Assembly (NCBI GenBank): GCA_964448135.1 | Contig: CAYUVH010000055.1 | Coordinates: 26,362-90,361 of the forward strand | Source of the DNA: CAYUVH01 sp964448135 | Lineage (GTDB): Bacteria; Verrucomicrobiota; Verrucomicrobiia; Limisphaerales; UBA8199 | Direction of reading: 5' to 3' | DNA length: 64,000 nucleotides | Shown: positions 1 through 9,566 of the stretch, piece by piece | Layout: each line of letters begins with the position of its first letter | Numbering within the stretch: the first letter of the stretch is position 1 | The notes under the pieces: model-generated | Database searches by the model: none | The model's input: only the letters and a program-made list of their open reading frames with translations | Told to the model about the DNA's origin: nothing | Made by a program: the position numbers and the translations under genes

Positions 1-242
1 GGGGCCCGGTGGCGGGTAATTGGAGGTTGCTGTGGCCGGGAGGGGCACGCTCCAAGTTGAGGGGGACGTGCCGTAAAACTACTTAACCGATATCGGCGAA
101 TAAATTTAATTAGTTAAACGTCTAATTCAGGCTAAATTCCTTTGTATTGCGGGCTAACCCGAATTAATTTGACGTTTGCATGACCGGACCGGCGCTTGAA
201 CCCTCCGCGCGCCCCTTGAACGGGCGCCCCTTCTTTTTTTTC

Positions 243-3200
243 ATGTCTCCCAAACCCTGGCTAATTGCGGGTAGTAGCCTCGCGTTATTTCTCGTGTTGC
301 CGGGCTTTGAAGCCGACGGCGCTGAAATGATTGCCGCCGCCAAGAAGAGTGAACCCAAAATAGAGAGCAAGGTCAGTTATTACCACGACGTCCGGCCGAT
401 TTTTCAGGCGAATTGCCAGGGATGCCATCAGCCGGCCAAGTCCAAGGGCGGCTATGTGATGACGGATTTCAAAAAGATGCTTGTGGGCGGTGATGCCGAG
501 GGCGCGGCGATCGTGCCGGGCGATGCCGACAAGAGCTCGATGCTCAAAATGCTCACGCCGCAGGGCGGGGAGGTGCGGATGCCGAAGGGCAAGACGCCAT
601 TGTCGGAGAACGAAGTGGCGCTGATCCGGGCGTGGATCGCGCAGGGGGCGGTGGATGATACGCCGGCCGATGCGAAGCGGCATTATGACAACGACCATCC
701 GCCGCTGTATTCGCGACCGCCGGTCATCACGTCCATTGACTATTCGCCGGATGGAAAAATGATCGCGATCGCGGGGTATCACGAGGTGCTTTTGTATGAC
801 GCGGATAAGGGGGCGTTGCTGGGAAGGTTGATCGGATTGTCGGAGCGCGTGCAAGCGCTGCGGTTTTCGCCGGACGGACAATCGCTGGCGGTGGCGGGGG
901 GTGACCCCGCGCGGCTTGGCGAGATACAGGTGTGGAACGTTGAGAAGCGGAAGCTGACAGTTTCGGCACCCATCAGCTATGACACGTTGTATGGTGTGAG
1001 CTGGTCACCGGATGGGAAGCTGGTGGCATTCGGGTGCCCGGATAATACGGTGCGGGCGATCGAGGCGGGGACTGGCAAGCAGGTGGTGCAGATGGGTTCG
1101 CACAGCGACTGGCCGCTGTGCACGACGTTTTCGCAGAAGAGCGATCACATTGTTTCCGGCGGGCGCGACATGAGCGTGAAGCTCACCGAAGTGGCGGCGC
1201 AGCGCTTTGTCGACAATGTGACTTCGATTACTCCGGGCGCGCTGAAAGGCGGGGTGCTGGCGGTGGAGCGGCATCCCAAGTATGACCAGTTTGTGACGGC
1301 GGGTTCGGATGGAGTGCCCCGGGTTTATCTGATTTTCCGCGAGGTGAAACGCGAGATTGGGGACGACGCGCAATTCATCGCGGATTTGTATCCGATGACG
1401 GGTCGCATCTTCGCGGCGCGCTTCAGTCCGGACGGGAAACGCATCGCGTGCGGCAGCGGACTGGACCAGGTGGGTGAGTTGCTGGTTTGCAGCTACGATT
1501 ACACGAATGACGTGCCGAAGGCGTTGCGCGATATCATGGGAATCGTGCCCGGCCGGCGCAATGCCGAGCAGCAAAAGCAGCTCGATAACTACAAGAAAGA
1601 AGGCATTCACGAACTAGCGCGCGCACAATTGCCGAAGTCAGCGATCTACTCGTTGGCGTTCAGCCCGGATGGCGAGCGCATCGCGGCGGCGGGGTCGGAC
1701 GGAAAAGTTCGGATTTATAACGCGACCAACGGGGCGGTGGTGCGGGAATTTGTGTCGGTGCCGATTGGCCGCGGTGAAGTCGTCGCCGCGCGGCCTGCCT
1801 GGCAGCAGACCGCCACGGCAGCGGTGGAACCTGCCGTCGCAGAGAAATTGCCTGAGGGAACGACCGTGACCGCGCTGCAAGTGGAGCCGGCGCAGGTGAA
1901 ATTCGCCAGCCCCAGCGATTATGCCCAACTGCTGGTGAGCGCGAAGCTCGACACGGGTGACACCGCTGACGCGACGCGAATGGCGCAGTATACGATCAAG
2001 CCGGCGATCGCGGAGGTGTCAGCGCAAGGCGTGTTGCGCCCGAAAAAGAATGGCACGGCCAAATTGACGATTGCCGCCGCGGGAAAGACGAACCAGATAG
2101 TCGTCGAGATCAGTGGAGCGGACGCTCCGCCGCCGGCGGATTTCATTCGCGATGTGAGCCCGGTGATGGCGCATTTGGGTTGCAACGCAGGCACCTGCCA
2201 CGGAGCGAAAGACGGGAAGAACGGATTCAAGCTTTCATTGCGCGGCTACGATCCGGAGGCGGACTTGCGCGCGCTGACGGATGATCTGGGATCGCGGCGC
2301 GTCAACCTGGCCTCGCCGGACAACAGCCTCATGCTGCTGAAATCGGTGGCGGAAGTGCCGCATGAAGGCGGGCGACGCATGACGGTGGACAGCGTGTATT
2401 ACCGGACCTTGCGGCAGTGGATCGTGAATGGCGCGCAGCTCGACATGAAGGCGCCGCGGGTTGCAAAGATCGAGGTGCTTCCCCAAAACCCCGTTGTGCA
2501 GAGCACCGGCGCGCGCCAGCAGATGCGGGTGATCGCGACTTACGCGGATGGAGCGACGCGTGATGTGACGGCGGAGGCGTTTATTGACAGCGGCAACGGC
2601 GATGTAGCCACCGCGGACGGCACCGGTTTGCTGACAACGTTGCGCCGGGGCGAGGCGCCGGTGCTGGCGCGTTTCGAAGGTAATTACGCGGCGACCACGC
2701 TTACGGTGATGGGTGATCGCAAGGGCTTCACGTGGCAGCCGCCCGCGACCTGGGGAAAGATTGATGAACTGGTCGCGGCCAAATGGGAGCGGATGAAGAT
2801 TGCGCCGTCGGATCTCTGCACGGACATCGAATTCATTCGCCGGGTGAATCTGGATTTGACCGGCGTGCCACCGACCGCCGACGAGGTGCGCGCATTCCTG
2901 AAAGACCCGCGCCCGACCCGCGAGAAGCGCGACGAGTTGGTGGACCGGCTGATCGGCAGCCCTTCGTTTGTGGATTTTTGGGCGAACAAGTGGGCGGATC
3001 TCCTGCAGTGCAACAGCAAGTATCTGGGCACGGAGGGTGCGGAGGCGTTCCGTGCGTGGATCCGGCAGGCGGTCGAGACCAACACGCCGTATGACAAGTT
3101 CGCGAAGGTCATTCTGACTTCGTCGGGTTCGACCAAGGAAAATCCGCCGGCGAGCTATTGGAAGATTTTACGCACGCCGACCGAGGCGATGGAAAACACG

Positions 3201-5381
3201 ACGCACCTTTTCCTGGCTACGCGTTTCAATTGCAACAAGTGCCACGATCATCCCTTCGAGCGCTGGACGCAGGACCAGTATTATCATCTCGCGGCGTATT
3301 TCGCGCAGGTGTCGCTGAAGGAAGATCCGGAGAGCAAGGGCAAGACCATCGGCGGCACGAGCGTGGAAAGCCCGAAGCCGCTTTACGAGATTGTGTCGGA
3401 CGCGAAGGAGGGTGATGTCAAACATGACCGCACGGGCAAGGTTTCGCCGCCCTCGTTCCCTTACGCCGCCAAATATGAAGGCAAGGATAGCGACCCCCGT
3501 CGTGAGCAGTTGGCTGATTGGATCACGTCGGCGGACAATCGCTATTTCGCATCGAGCTACGTGAACCGGATGTGGGGATATTTGTTGGGCACGGGCATCA
3601 TCGAGCCGATTGATGACATTCGGGCCGGCAATCCGCCGAAGAACCCGGCACTGCTGGATTATCTGACGCGCCAATTCATCGCGAGCAATTTCAACGTGCG
3701 GCTGCTGATGACGGAGATCTGCAAATCGCGCGCTTACCAGTTGTCCATCATACCGAACAAATGGAACGAAGACGACAAGGTCAATTATTCCCATGCGCTG
3801 GCGCGCCGGTTGCCGGCGGAGACCTTGTATGACTCGGTGTTCAAGGTGACCGGCAGCATTTCGCAATTGCCGGGGCAGAAGCCGGGGATGCATGCGACGC
3901 AGTTGGCGGATGCGGCCACGGACGACGGGAGCGGACTGCTGGCCACGCTGGGCCGGCCCGCCCGCCAGAGCGCCTGCGAATGCGAGCGGAGCAGTGATAT
4001 TCGACTGGGTTCGGTTATGGCGCTGCTCAGCGGCCCGACGGTTTCGCGGGCCATCAATGACCCGACCAACTTTCTGGCAAAGCTGGTCGAGACCGAGAAG
4101 AAGGATTCCAAGCTCGTGAACGAGATCTTCATGCGGGTGGTGAATCGTCCGGCCACCGACGCCGAGATCAAGAGCGTGCTGGCGGACATGGCCGCGGTAG
4201 GCACGGACGCCGACAAGATCACCAACGAACTGGCTGCGCTGGAGGTCAAGCTGGCGCCGGTGATGGAAGACCAGAAGAAGCGCCGCGACGAGGCAATTGT
4301 CCTCTCTAAAACCAATCTCGCGATTTACGGCGAGATGACGAAGACCTTGCAGGCGGAATTGGAAAAGAGCCACAAGGCGGAACAGGTCCTGACCGACCGG
4401 GAGTTGAAGGAGTATGAGAAGCTGCTGCCCGCGCAGGCTGCGTTCTGGGAAACCCGCAATAATGCGGCCGAGGCGAAGACGACCTGGCAACTGCTCGAAC
4501 CGCGGAAGATAAATGCCAGTGGCAAGGTGAAGCTGGCGAAGTTGGACGATGGCACCATCGTTTCGACGGAAGGCGCCAGCCCTTCGGATTTCTTCATCAA
4601 TGCAAGGGTCATGCTGACGAATGTGACCGGCATCATGCTGGAAGTCCTGCCCGACCAGAGTCTGCCCGTCTTCGGGCCCGGCCGCGCGACGGATGGTAAT
4701 TTTGTGCTGAGCGAAATCGAACTCAAGTGGGACGAGGGCACCAACGCTGCGACCAAGATGGCCAAGCTCAGTGAGGCGCGCGCGGATTTTTCGCAGAACG
4801 ATTACAACGTGGCGCAGGCCATTGACGGGGAGGTTGTGGCGGGGCGCAACGGCTGGGCGGTTGCGGGCGCACCCGGCATCTCGCGGCATGTGGCGACTTT
4901 TAAATTGGAGCAGCCGATCATGTCCACGAACGGCCTCAACCTGCGCATCGCGTTGAAGCAGCACTACGGCGGCCCTTATCTGATTGGGCGGTTCCGGCTG
5001 TATGTCACGAGCGGGGCTGAGCCGCTGGATTTTGGTTTGCCTGAGGCGGTGGTGAAGGCGGTGCGGGCGCCCGCGGGTAATCGCACGCCGGAACAGGCCG
5101 CGGCCATCGTTGCGCATTACCGCTATACGGACACGAAATTCTGGAAGCTGAAACAGACCGCGGTGAAGGCCGCCGAGCCGCTGCCGGAAGATCCGAAATT
5201 GACCGAACTCAAGAAGGCGCTCGCCAAGGCCGAGGAGCCGGTGCCGATTGATCCGTACCTGGTTCAGTTGCGACTGGACAGCCAGGCGAGTTCGCGTCAA
5301 AGCGGGGACAAACGCCTGACCATGGCGCAGGACCTTACGTGGGCCCTGATTAATAGCGCCGAATTCATCTTTAATCACTGA
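243..5381 (+). CDS. Secreted cytochrome/WD40/DUF1549-DUF1553 giant protein
   Basis: About 1712 residues, secreted. The ATG at 243 is preferred over an in-frame ATG at 180 because it begins directly with a signal peptide (Lys, then a Leu/Ala/Val core); no Shine-Dalgarno is obvious at either. Domains in order: a planctomycete-type cytochrome c domain with CQGCH near residue 58; a beta-propeller of WD40-like 'FSPDG' repeats (about 180-500); a BIG2-like Ig domain; a second cytochrome-like domain with CNAGTCHG near 645; another Ig-like domain; DUF1549 from about 839, with CNKCHDHPFERW near 996-1008; and DUF1553 from about 1086. DUF1553 appears split: its usual C-terminal tail (ALINSAEFIFNH) comes only after roughly 370 extra residues that resemble a discoidin-like module. 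The family is typical of Planctomycetes and Verrucomicrobia, nearly always beside a DUF1501 gene, as here. A role in extracellular redox or polymer use is inferred. Confidence 0.93.
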   Translation: MSPKPWLIAGSSLALFLVLPGFEADGAEMIAAAKKSEPKIESKVSYYHDVRPIFQANCQGCHQPAKSKGGYVMTDFKKMLVGGDAEGAAIVPGDADKSSMLKMLTPQGGEVRMPKGKTPLSENEVALIRAWIAQGAVDDTPADAKRHYDNDHPPLYSRPPVITSIDYSPDGKMIAIAGYHEVLLYDADKGALLGRLIGLSERVQALRFSPDGQSLAVAGGDPARLGEIQVWNVEKRKLTVSAPISYDTLYGVSWSPDGKLVAFGCPDNTVRAIEAGTGKQVVQMGSHSDWPLCTTFSQKSDHIVSGGRDMSVKLTEVAAQRFVDNVTSITPGALKGGVLAVERHPKYDQFVTAGSDGVPRVYLIFREVKREIGDDAQFIADLYPMTGRIFAARFSPDGKRIACGSGLDQVGELLVCSYDYTNDVPKALRDIMGIVPGRRNAEQQKQLDNYKKEGIHELARAQLPKSAIYSLAFSPDGERIAAAGSDGKVRIYNATNGAVVREFVSVPIGRGEVVAARPAWQQTATAAVEPAVAEKLPEGTTVTALQVEPAQVKFASPSDYAQLLVSAKLDTGDTADATRMAQYTIKPAIAEVSAQGVLRPKKNGTAKLTIAAAGKTNQIVVEISGADAPPPADFIRDVSPVMAHLGCNAGTCHGAKDGKNGFKLSLRGYDPEADLRALTDDLGSRRVNLASPDNSLMLLKSVAEVPHEGGRRMTVDSVYYRTLRQWIVNGAQLDMKAPRVAKIEVLPQNPVVQSTGARQQMRVIATYADGATRDVTAEAFIDSGNGDVATADGTGLLTTLRRGEAPVLARFEGNYAATTLTVMGDRKGFTWQPPATWGKIDELVAAKWERMKIAPSDLCTDIEFIRRVNLDLTGVPPTADEVRAFLKDPRPTREKRDELVDRLIGSPSFVDFWANKWADLLQCNSKYLGTEGAEAFRAWIRQAVETNTPYDKFAKVILTSSGSTKENPPASYWKILRTPTEAMENTTHLFLATRFNCNKCHDHPFERWTQDQYYHLAAYFAQVSLKEDPESKGKTIGGTSVESPKPLYEIVSDAKEGDVKHDRTGKVSPPSFPYAAKYEGKDSDPRREQLADWITSADNRYFASSYVNRMWGYLLGTGIIEPIDDIRAGNPPKNPALLDYLTRQFIASNFNVRLLMTEICKSRAYQLSIIPNKWNEDDKVNYSHALARRLPAETLYDSVFKVTGSISQLPGQKPGMHATQLADAATDDGSGLLATLGRPARQSACECERSSDIRLGSVMALLSGPTVSRAINDPTNFLAKLVETEKKDSKLVNEIFMRVVNRPATDAEIKSVLADMAAVGTDADKITNELAALEVKLAPVMEDQKKRRDEAIVLSKTNLAIYGEMTKTLQAELEKSHKAEQVLTDRELKEYEKLLPAQAAFWETRNNAAEAKTTWQLLEPRKINASGKVKLAKLDDGTIVSTEGASPSDFFINARVMLTNVTGIMLEVLPDQSLPVFGPGRATDGNFVLSEIELKWDEGTNAATKMAKLSEARADFSQNDYNVAQAIDGEVVAGRNGWAVAGAPGISRHVATFKLEQPIMSTNGLNLRIALKQHYGGPYLIGRFRLYVTSGAEPLDFGLPEAVVKAVRAPAGNRTPEQAAAIVAHYRYTDTKFWKLKQTAVKAAEPLPEDPKLTELKKALAKAEEPVPIDPYLVQLRLDSQASSRQSGDKRLTMAQDLTWALINSAEFIFNH

Positions 5382-5426
5382 CCGGAACCCTGACGAACCC
5401 CAGCAATCGAGCACAAGGAAAGTTAT

Positions 5427-6902
5427 ATGATCAAACTCACCGGCGGTCTCTGCAGCGATCTTTGCGATCCGCAAATGAAAATGACCCGGCGCGATCTGTT
5501 GCGGATCGGCGGCGCGGGCATCCTCGGCCTGTCGCTGGGCTCGATGCTGAAACTTCAGGCGCGCGCGGCGGAAGCTGCTCCGCTTGGCGGCGCCGGCCCC
5601 GGCTGGGGCACGGCCAAGAACGTCGTGATGATTTATCTCCAGGGCGGCCCGAGCCACCTGGATCTCTGGGACCCGAAGGAAAATCTTCCCGACAACCAGC
5701 GCAGCCCGTTCAAGACCATCCCCACCAAGATCCCGGGAATCCATTTCACGGAGGTGCTGCCGGAGCTCGCGAAGGTGAACGACAAGTTCACGATGATCCG
5801 TTCGATGAGTTACACGCCGAACGGTCTCTTCAATCACACCGCGGCGATTTACCAGATCATGACGGGCTATACGACTGACAAGGTCAGCCCGTCGGGCCAG
5901 CTCGAGCCGCCGGATCCGAAGGATTTCCCGAACTTCGGTTCGCAGATCGTCCGCTTGCGTCCGCCGACGGAGCCGATGCTGCCGTTCGTGATGCTGCCGC
6001 GGCCGCTGCAGGAATCGAATGTCGTGGGGAAGGGCGGCAGCGCCGGTTTCCTCGGCAAGGCATACGATCCTTATACCCTGTATCCCGAAGGCGACGATTT
6101 GGACATGGGCAAGATGGACCGTGTGCGCGTGGATGATTTGAAGCTGCCGCCGGAAGTGTTCGCGTTGCGGATGGAACGCCGCGCACGGTTGCGCGAGTCC
6201 ATCGAGGCGGCGATGCCGCACATTGACAAGGCAGTGGAGAATTACAATCTGGACGATTACTACCAGCGCGCGCTGAGCCTCATCATTTCCGGCCGCGCGC
6301 GCACGGCCTTCGATCTCACGCAGGAAAAAGATTCCGTTCGCGATCGCTACGGCCGCAACACGTTCGGTCAAAGCTGTCTCCTGGCGCGGCGCTTGATTGA
6401 GTCTGGCACGCGCGTGGTCGAAGTGATCTGGCCGAAGATCGCCAATTCGGACAATCATTCCTGGGACCACCACAGCGACCTGACCGTGCGCATGCGCGAC
6501 AAATCCGGCCCGATGCTCGACAAGGGCCTCGCCGCATTTATCGCGGACATGGACGAACGCGGTTTGCTCAAGGACACGCTGGTCGTGGCGATCGGTGAAT
6601 TTGGGCGCAGTCCGCAAAAGGGTGTCAGCACCTCGGGCAACATCAACAGCGCGGACGGGCGCGATCATTGGCCATATTGTTATACCGCAGTCATGGCCGG
6701 CGCGGGCGCGAAGCGCGGTTACGTCCACGGCAAATCGGACAAGACCGGCAGCAGCCCTGCCGAGGATCCGGTGCATCCGATGGAAATGCTGGCGAGCATG
6801 TATCACGCGTTCGGTATCGAGCCGGAGACGATTGTTTACAATCATCTCAAGCAGCCGCGCGAACTGGTGAAGGCAAAAGCGGTGACGAAGTTATTTGCGT
6901 AA
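5427..6902 (+). CDS. DUF1501 protein with Tat-like signal
   Basis: A DUF1501 protein of 491 residues, the standard partner of DUF1549/DUF1553 proteins and distantly related to the alkaline phosphatase/sulfatase fold. A good ribosome-binding site (AAGGA at 5415-5419) sits 7 bases before the ATG at 5427. A second ATG at 5475 is possible but has no such site. The N-terminus carries a twin-arginine motif (MTRRDLLRIGGAG) followed by a hydrophobic stretch, so export in a folded state is likely. Visible family motifs are IYLQGGPSHLDLWDPK, WDHHSDLTVRM, VAIGEFGRSP and GRDHWPYCYTAVMAGAG. It begins 45 bases after the upstream stop, so the two are probably co-transcribed and may act together on an exported substrate. 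The exact reaction is not known for the family. Confidence 0.95.
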   Translation: MIKLTGGLCSDLCDPQMKMTRRDLLRIGGAGILGLSLGSMLKLQARAAEAAPLGGAGPGWGTAKNVVMIYLQGGPSHLDLWDPKENLPDNQRSPFKTIPTKIPGIHFTEVLPELAKVNDKFTMIRSMSYTPNGLFNHTAAIYQIMTGYTTDKVSPSGQLEPPDPKDFPNFGSQIVRLRPPTEPMLPFVMLPRPLQESNVVGKGGSAGFLGKAYDPYTLYPEGDDLDMGKMDRVRVDDLKLPPEVFALRMERRARLRESIEAAMPHIDKAVENYNLDDYYQRALSLIISGRARTAFDLTQEKDSVRDRYGRNTFGQSCLLARRLIESGTRVVEVIWPKIANSDNHSWDHHSDLTVRMRDKSGPMLDKGLAAFIADMDERGLLKDTLVVAIGEFGRSPQKGVSTSGNINSADGRDHWPYCYTAVMAGAGAKRGYVHGKSDKTGSSPAEDPVHPMEMLASMYHAFGIEPETIVYNHLKQPRELVKAKAVTKLFA

Positions 6903-7021
6903 GCGTTTGCAGCACTAACCAGGAATTGCGATTCACCCAGCCCGGGTGGGTCGTATTCCGGGTTAAGGCCTGAAGCCGGCTTCGAGCGCAGCTGTCGGGA
7001 GCATTACTCTCCAATCGTGGT

Positions 7022-7306
7022 TCAACCCATTCGTTGATTCTTCTGCCAGGGCTGGAGGAGCGGCACCGAGGGGATTGGCGGCCTGGCAAGGTGGCGCGGC
7101 AGTTTGCGGAAGAAGAAGTATAGGGGCGTACCAATCACTCCCGCCAGGAGGATCACCAAGAGCCACGCGATCCTGGTCCCGCCATCCTCGCATTTGACGC
7201 AGTCAATGACCATCCACATCCAAAACGCCCACGCCAGCCCAAAGAGCAGGAGCAGCAGCGATGCGCCGCCGTCGGCGACCATTAATGCGGGGAGCGGATC
7301 ATGCAT
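7022..7306 (-). CDS. Small membrane protein, PLDc_N-like
   Basis: About 94 residues from the ATG at 7306; an upstream in-frame start at 7345 would add 13 residues with no apparent membrane role. Two hydrophobic segments (LLLLLFGLAWAFWMWMVIDC and IAWLLVILLAGVIGTPLYFF) flank a short charged loop with a conserved-looking Cys/Asp patch, and a basic FFFRK follows. This matches the 'phospholipase D nuclease N-terminal' two-helix membrane family, whose standalone members have no known catalytic activity. The gene is divergent from the adjacent glycosidase-like gene, and their starts are about 70 bases apart. Confidence 0.7.
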   Translation of the reverse strand: MHDPLPALMVADGGASLLLLLFGLAWAFWMWMVIDCVKCEDGGTRIAWLLVILLAGVIGTPLYFFFRKLPRHLARPPIPSVPLLQPWQKNQRMG

Positions 7307-7376
7307 AACTTTCTTTTGTGAACATTTGCGCGCGGCAAACGTCAATCCGTTGGTTAATATCGTCTTGCGTTACAAC

Positions 7377-9566
7377 ATGAACCGCTTCTTTTTTGCCTTT
7401 TTTATCGCACTCGTTGCCTTGGTGGCGGTTTTTGCCGTGCCCCACTGCGCCTTCGCGGGCGCTCCACCTGACGACTTCCCCCGCTACAAAGTCCCCGGCC
7501 ACGAAGCCGAGATGGGGACGTTGCGCGACCTGTTCTGGCTGCACTATCCGGGCTCTGGCGCGAAGGCCACGCTTTGGGATGAGTGGTTGCCGGATGCGTC
7601 GCTGTGGCCGGCGGTGACGAACGCCGCGCAGGGTGACGCCATGCGGCATAGCTGGGCGACCACGCTCTCCGCGCGAATCCTGGATAACGACGGTTATGTG
7701 GCGACGCACCAGCACGGTTCGGTCGCGCACCAATTGGGCTGGCCGTTTCCATTTTGGATCCAGGGACGGCACGGCTGCGGGTGGCATTTCTCGTTCAAGA
7801 ACGCCCATATTCCCGCCGGTTATCAGCCGACGGACATGGCAAAGCCCGACGGCTGGCGGCTTAGCGGCGCCACCAATGCCGGGCTGGCCGATGACGGCTG
7901 GCATGTCGAAGTGACCAACGCGAACGCCATTCTCACGGCGCCGGTTTGGAAATGTGAAGCGTTTGAAGTGCCGTTTCTCCAACTGCGCTGGCAGCTCTTC
8001 GGCGTCGGCAAGTGCGAACCGTATGTCGAGTGGACGACTCCGTCCGAAACGAATTTCAGCGCGGGGCGGCGGATGTATTTTCCCGCGCCGAAAGATGAGA
8101 ACATGGTTTACACGATGATCCCCATGTTCCACCTGCCGAACTGGACGGGCGAGGTGGCCCAGTTGCGGATTTGTCTGGGGAACGCGACGGCGGGCAAGGC
8201 GAACATCCAGGGTTTCTTTTCCCAGTATGACACGCGGCACAACATCAACTCGCAGAATTTCGTGCGGGGTTGCGCCAAGTATTTCTGGTGGACGCGCGAT
8301 CTGGCGTTTCTGCGCGCCAATATCAATCGCATGCGGACCGCCATCCGCTATTTGATGACCGAACATCACACACTTCAGAATAACGTCGTGCTGACGACCT
8401 GGGTCGGACACGACGGACGCAGCGGGCTCGTCCGCACGCCTGCGGGCGGCAAGGAAATCCGCACCGGCATGGGCATCGGCAACAACTACTGGGACCTGTT
8501 GCCGTTCGGCAACCGGGATTGCTACGCGACCATACAATATTATGACGCGCTCCGGACCATGGCGGCGGTTGAACGCGAAGTGCGCGAACATCCCGAATGG
8601 GACGTGCCGACCGGGGTGCTCGCCTTTGATCCCGCGATGCTTGAAGCCCATGCCGCCGACGTCAAAGGCGAAGGCAACCGGTTGTTTTGGAGCGCGGATA
8701 CCGGGCGGTTCGTCGCGTGTGTGGATAGCGAAGAGCAGAAGCACGATTACGGTTTCACGTTCCTGAATTGTGAGGCGATTTATTATGGGTTCGCGAATGC
8801 CGACCACGCCCGCGAAATCATGAGCTGGCTCAATGGCGACCGCACGGTCGCCGGGGACACCTCGGCGGGGGCCGATATTTATCATTGGCGGTTCGGCGCA
8901 CGCTCGACCACGAAACGGAATCTCGATTGGTATTTTTGGGCGTGGAGCAGTCCGGAAAGCATTCCGTGGGGCGGTCAAGTGCAGGACGGCGGGGCAGTCC
9001 TGGGTTTTTCATATCACGACCTGATGGCGCGGCTGGCGGTGCTGGGGCCGGACAACGCGTGGGCGCGATTACAGCAGGTTTTGCGCTGGTTTGCAGAGGT
9101 GCAGGCGGCGGGCGGCTATCGGAAATATTATGATGGCAGCCGCGAGGGTACCATGCAGGGTGGGGGAACCGCCGGCGGTTTGGGGCTCGACCAGGAATTC
9201 TTCGAGAGCGCGATGGTGCCGCAGATCATGCTCAAGGGATTCATGGGCTTTGAAGCTCGCGCGGATGGATTCAAGCTCAGCCCGCGTTTGCCCAAGGATT
9301 GGCCGGAGCTAAGCATTGATCGCATCCGCTATCAGGATCAACTGCTGACGATTCGAGCCACGCCAAAGGAAATCGAAATCCGGAAAATGGGTTCCGGCCC
9401 CGACACGGTCTTTCTACGGCTGCCGGAACGGAAATGGCAGGCGACGCTGCTGGACACCAACGGGGCACCGCAAAGTGAAGTCAAACTGGTCAGAAGAGAA
9501 AGCGACGGCGCGCTCGGGCTTTCCTGGGGCAACGCTTCCGGCGTGCGCCTTACCGCCGCAGAGTGA
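7377..9566 (+). CDS. Secreted six-hairpin glycosidase-like protein
   Basis: The reading frame is open from 7104, but the ATG at 7377 is chosen because it starts with a clear signal peptide (MNRFFFAFFIALVALVAVF, cleavage after AFA). The mature protein is about 700 residues. The central part has the aromatic-rich look of (alpha/alpha)6 glycosidases (WWTRDLAFLRANINRMR, LTTWVGHDGRSG, NNYWDLLPFGNRDCYATIQYY). The C-terminal part has QDGGAVLGFSYHDL, a Gly-rich MQGGGTAGGLGLDQEFFES and a final beta-rich segment, as in GH65/GH78/GH63-type enzymes. It is therefore probably an exported glycoside hydrolase; the exact family and substrate cannot be assigned by eye. It converges with the DUF5010-like gene on the other strand, and the two 3' ends overlap by 17 bases. 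Confidence 0.8.
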   Translation: MNRFFFAFFIALVALVAVFAVPHCAFAGAPPDDFPRYKVPGHEAEMGTLRDLFWLHYPGSGAKATLWDEWLPDASLWPAVTNAAQGDAMRHSWATTLSARILDNDGYVATHQHGSVAHQLGWPFPFWIQGRHGCGWHFSFKNAHIPAGYQPTDMAKPDGWRLSGATNAGLADDGWHVEVTNANAILTAPVWKCEAFEVPFLQLRWQLFGVGKCEPYVEWTTPSETNFSAGRRMYFPAPKDENMVYTMIPMFHLPNWTGEVAQLRICLGNATAGKANIQGFFSQYDTRHNINSQNFVRGCAKYFWWTRDLAFLRANINRMRTAIRYLMTEHHTLQNNVVLTTWVGHDGRSGLVRTPAGGKEIRTGMGIGNNYWDLLPFGNRDCYATIQYYDALRTMAAVEREVREHPEWDVPTGVLAFDPAMLEAHAADVKGEGNRLFWSADTGRFVACVDSEEQKHDYGFTFLNCEAIYYGFANADHAREIMSWLNGDRTVAGDTSAGADIYHWRFGARSTTKRNLDWYFWAWSSPESIPWGGQVQDGGAVLGFSYHDLMARLAVLGPDNAWARLQQVLRWFAEVQAAGGYRKYYDGSREGTMQGGGTAGGLGLDQEFFESAMVPQIMLKGFMGFEARADGFKLSPRLPKDWPELSIDRIRYQDQLLTIRATPKEIEIRKMGSGPDTVFLRLPERKWQATLLDTNGAPQSEVKLVRRESDGALGLSWGNASGVRLTAAE

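Noticed and set aside
3168..6845. 1225-codon open frame on the minus strand, opposite the DUF1553 and DUF1501 genes
   Set aside because: It spans two well-recognised genes and the gap between them, with an Arg/His-rich composition typical of the antisense of GC-rich codons. No signal or motif is seen.
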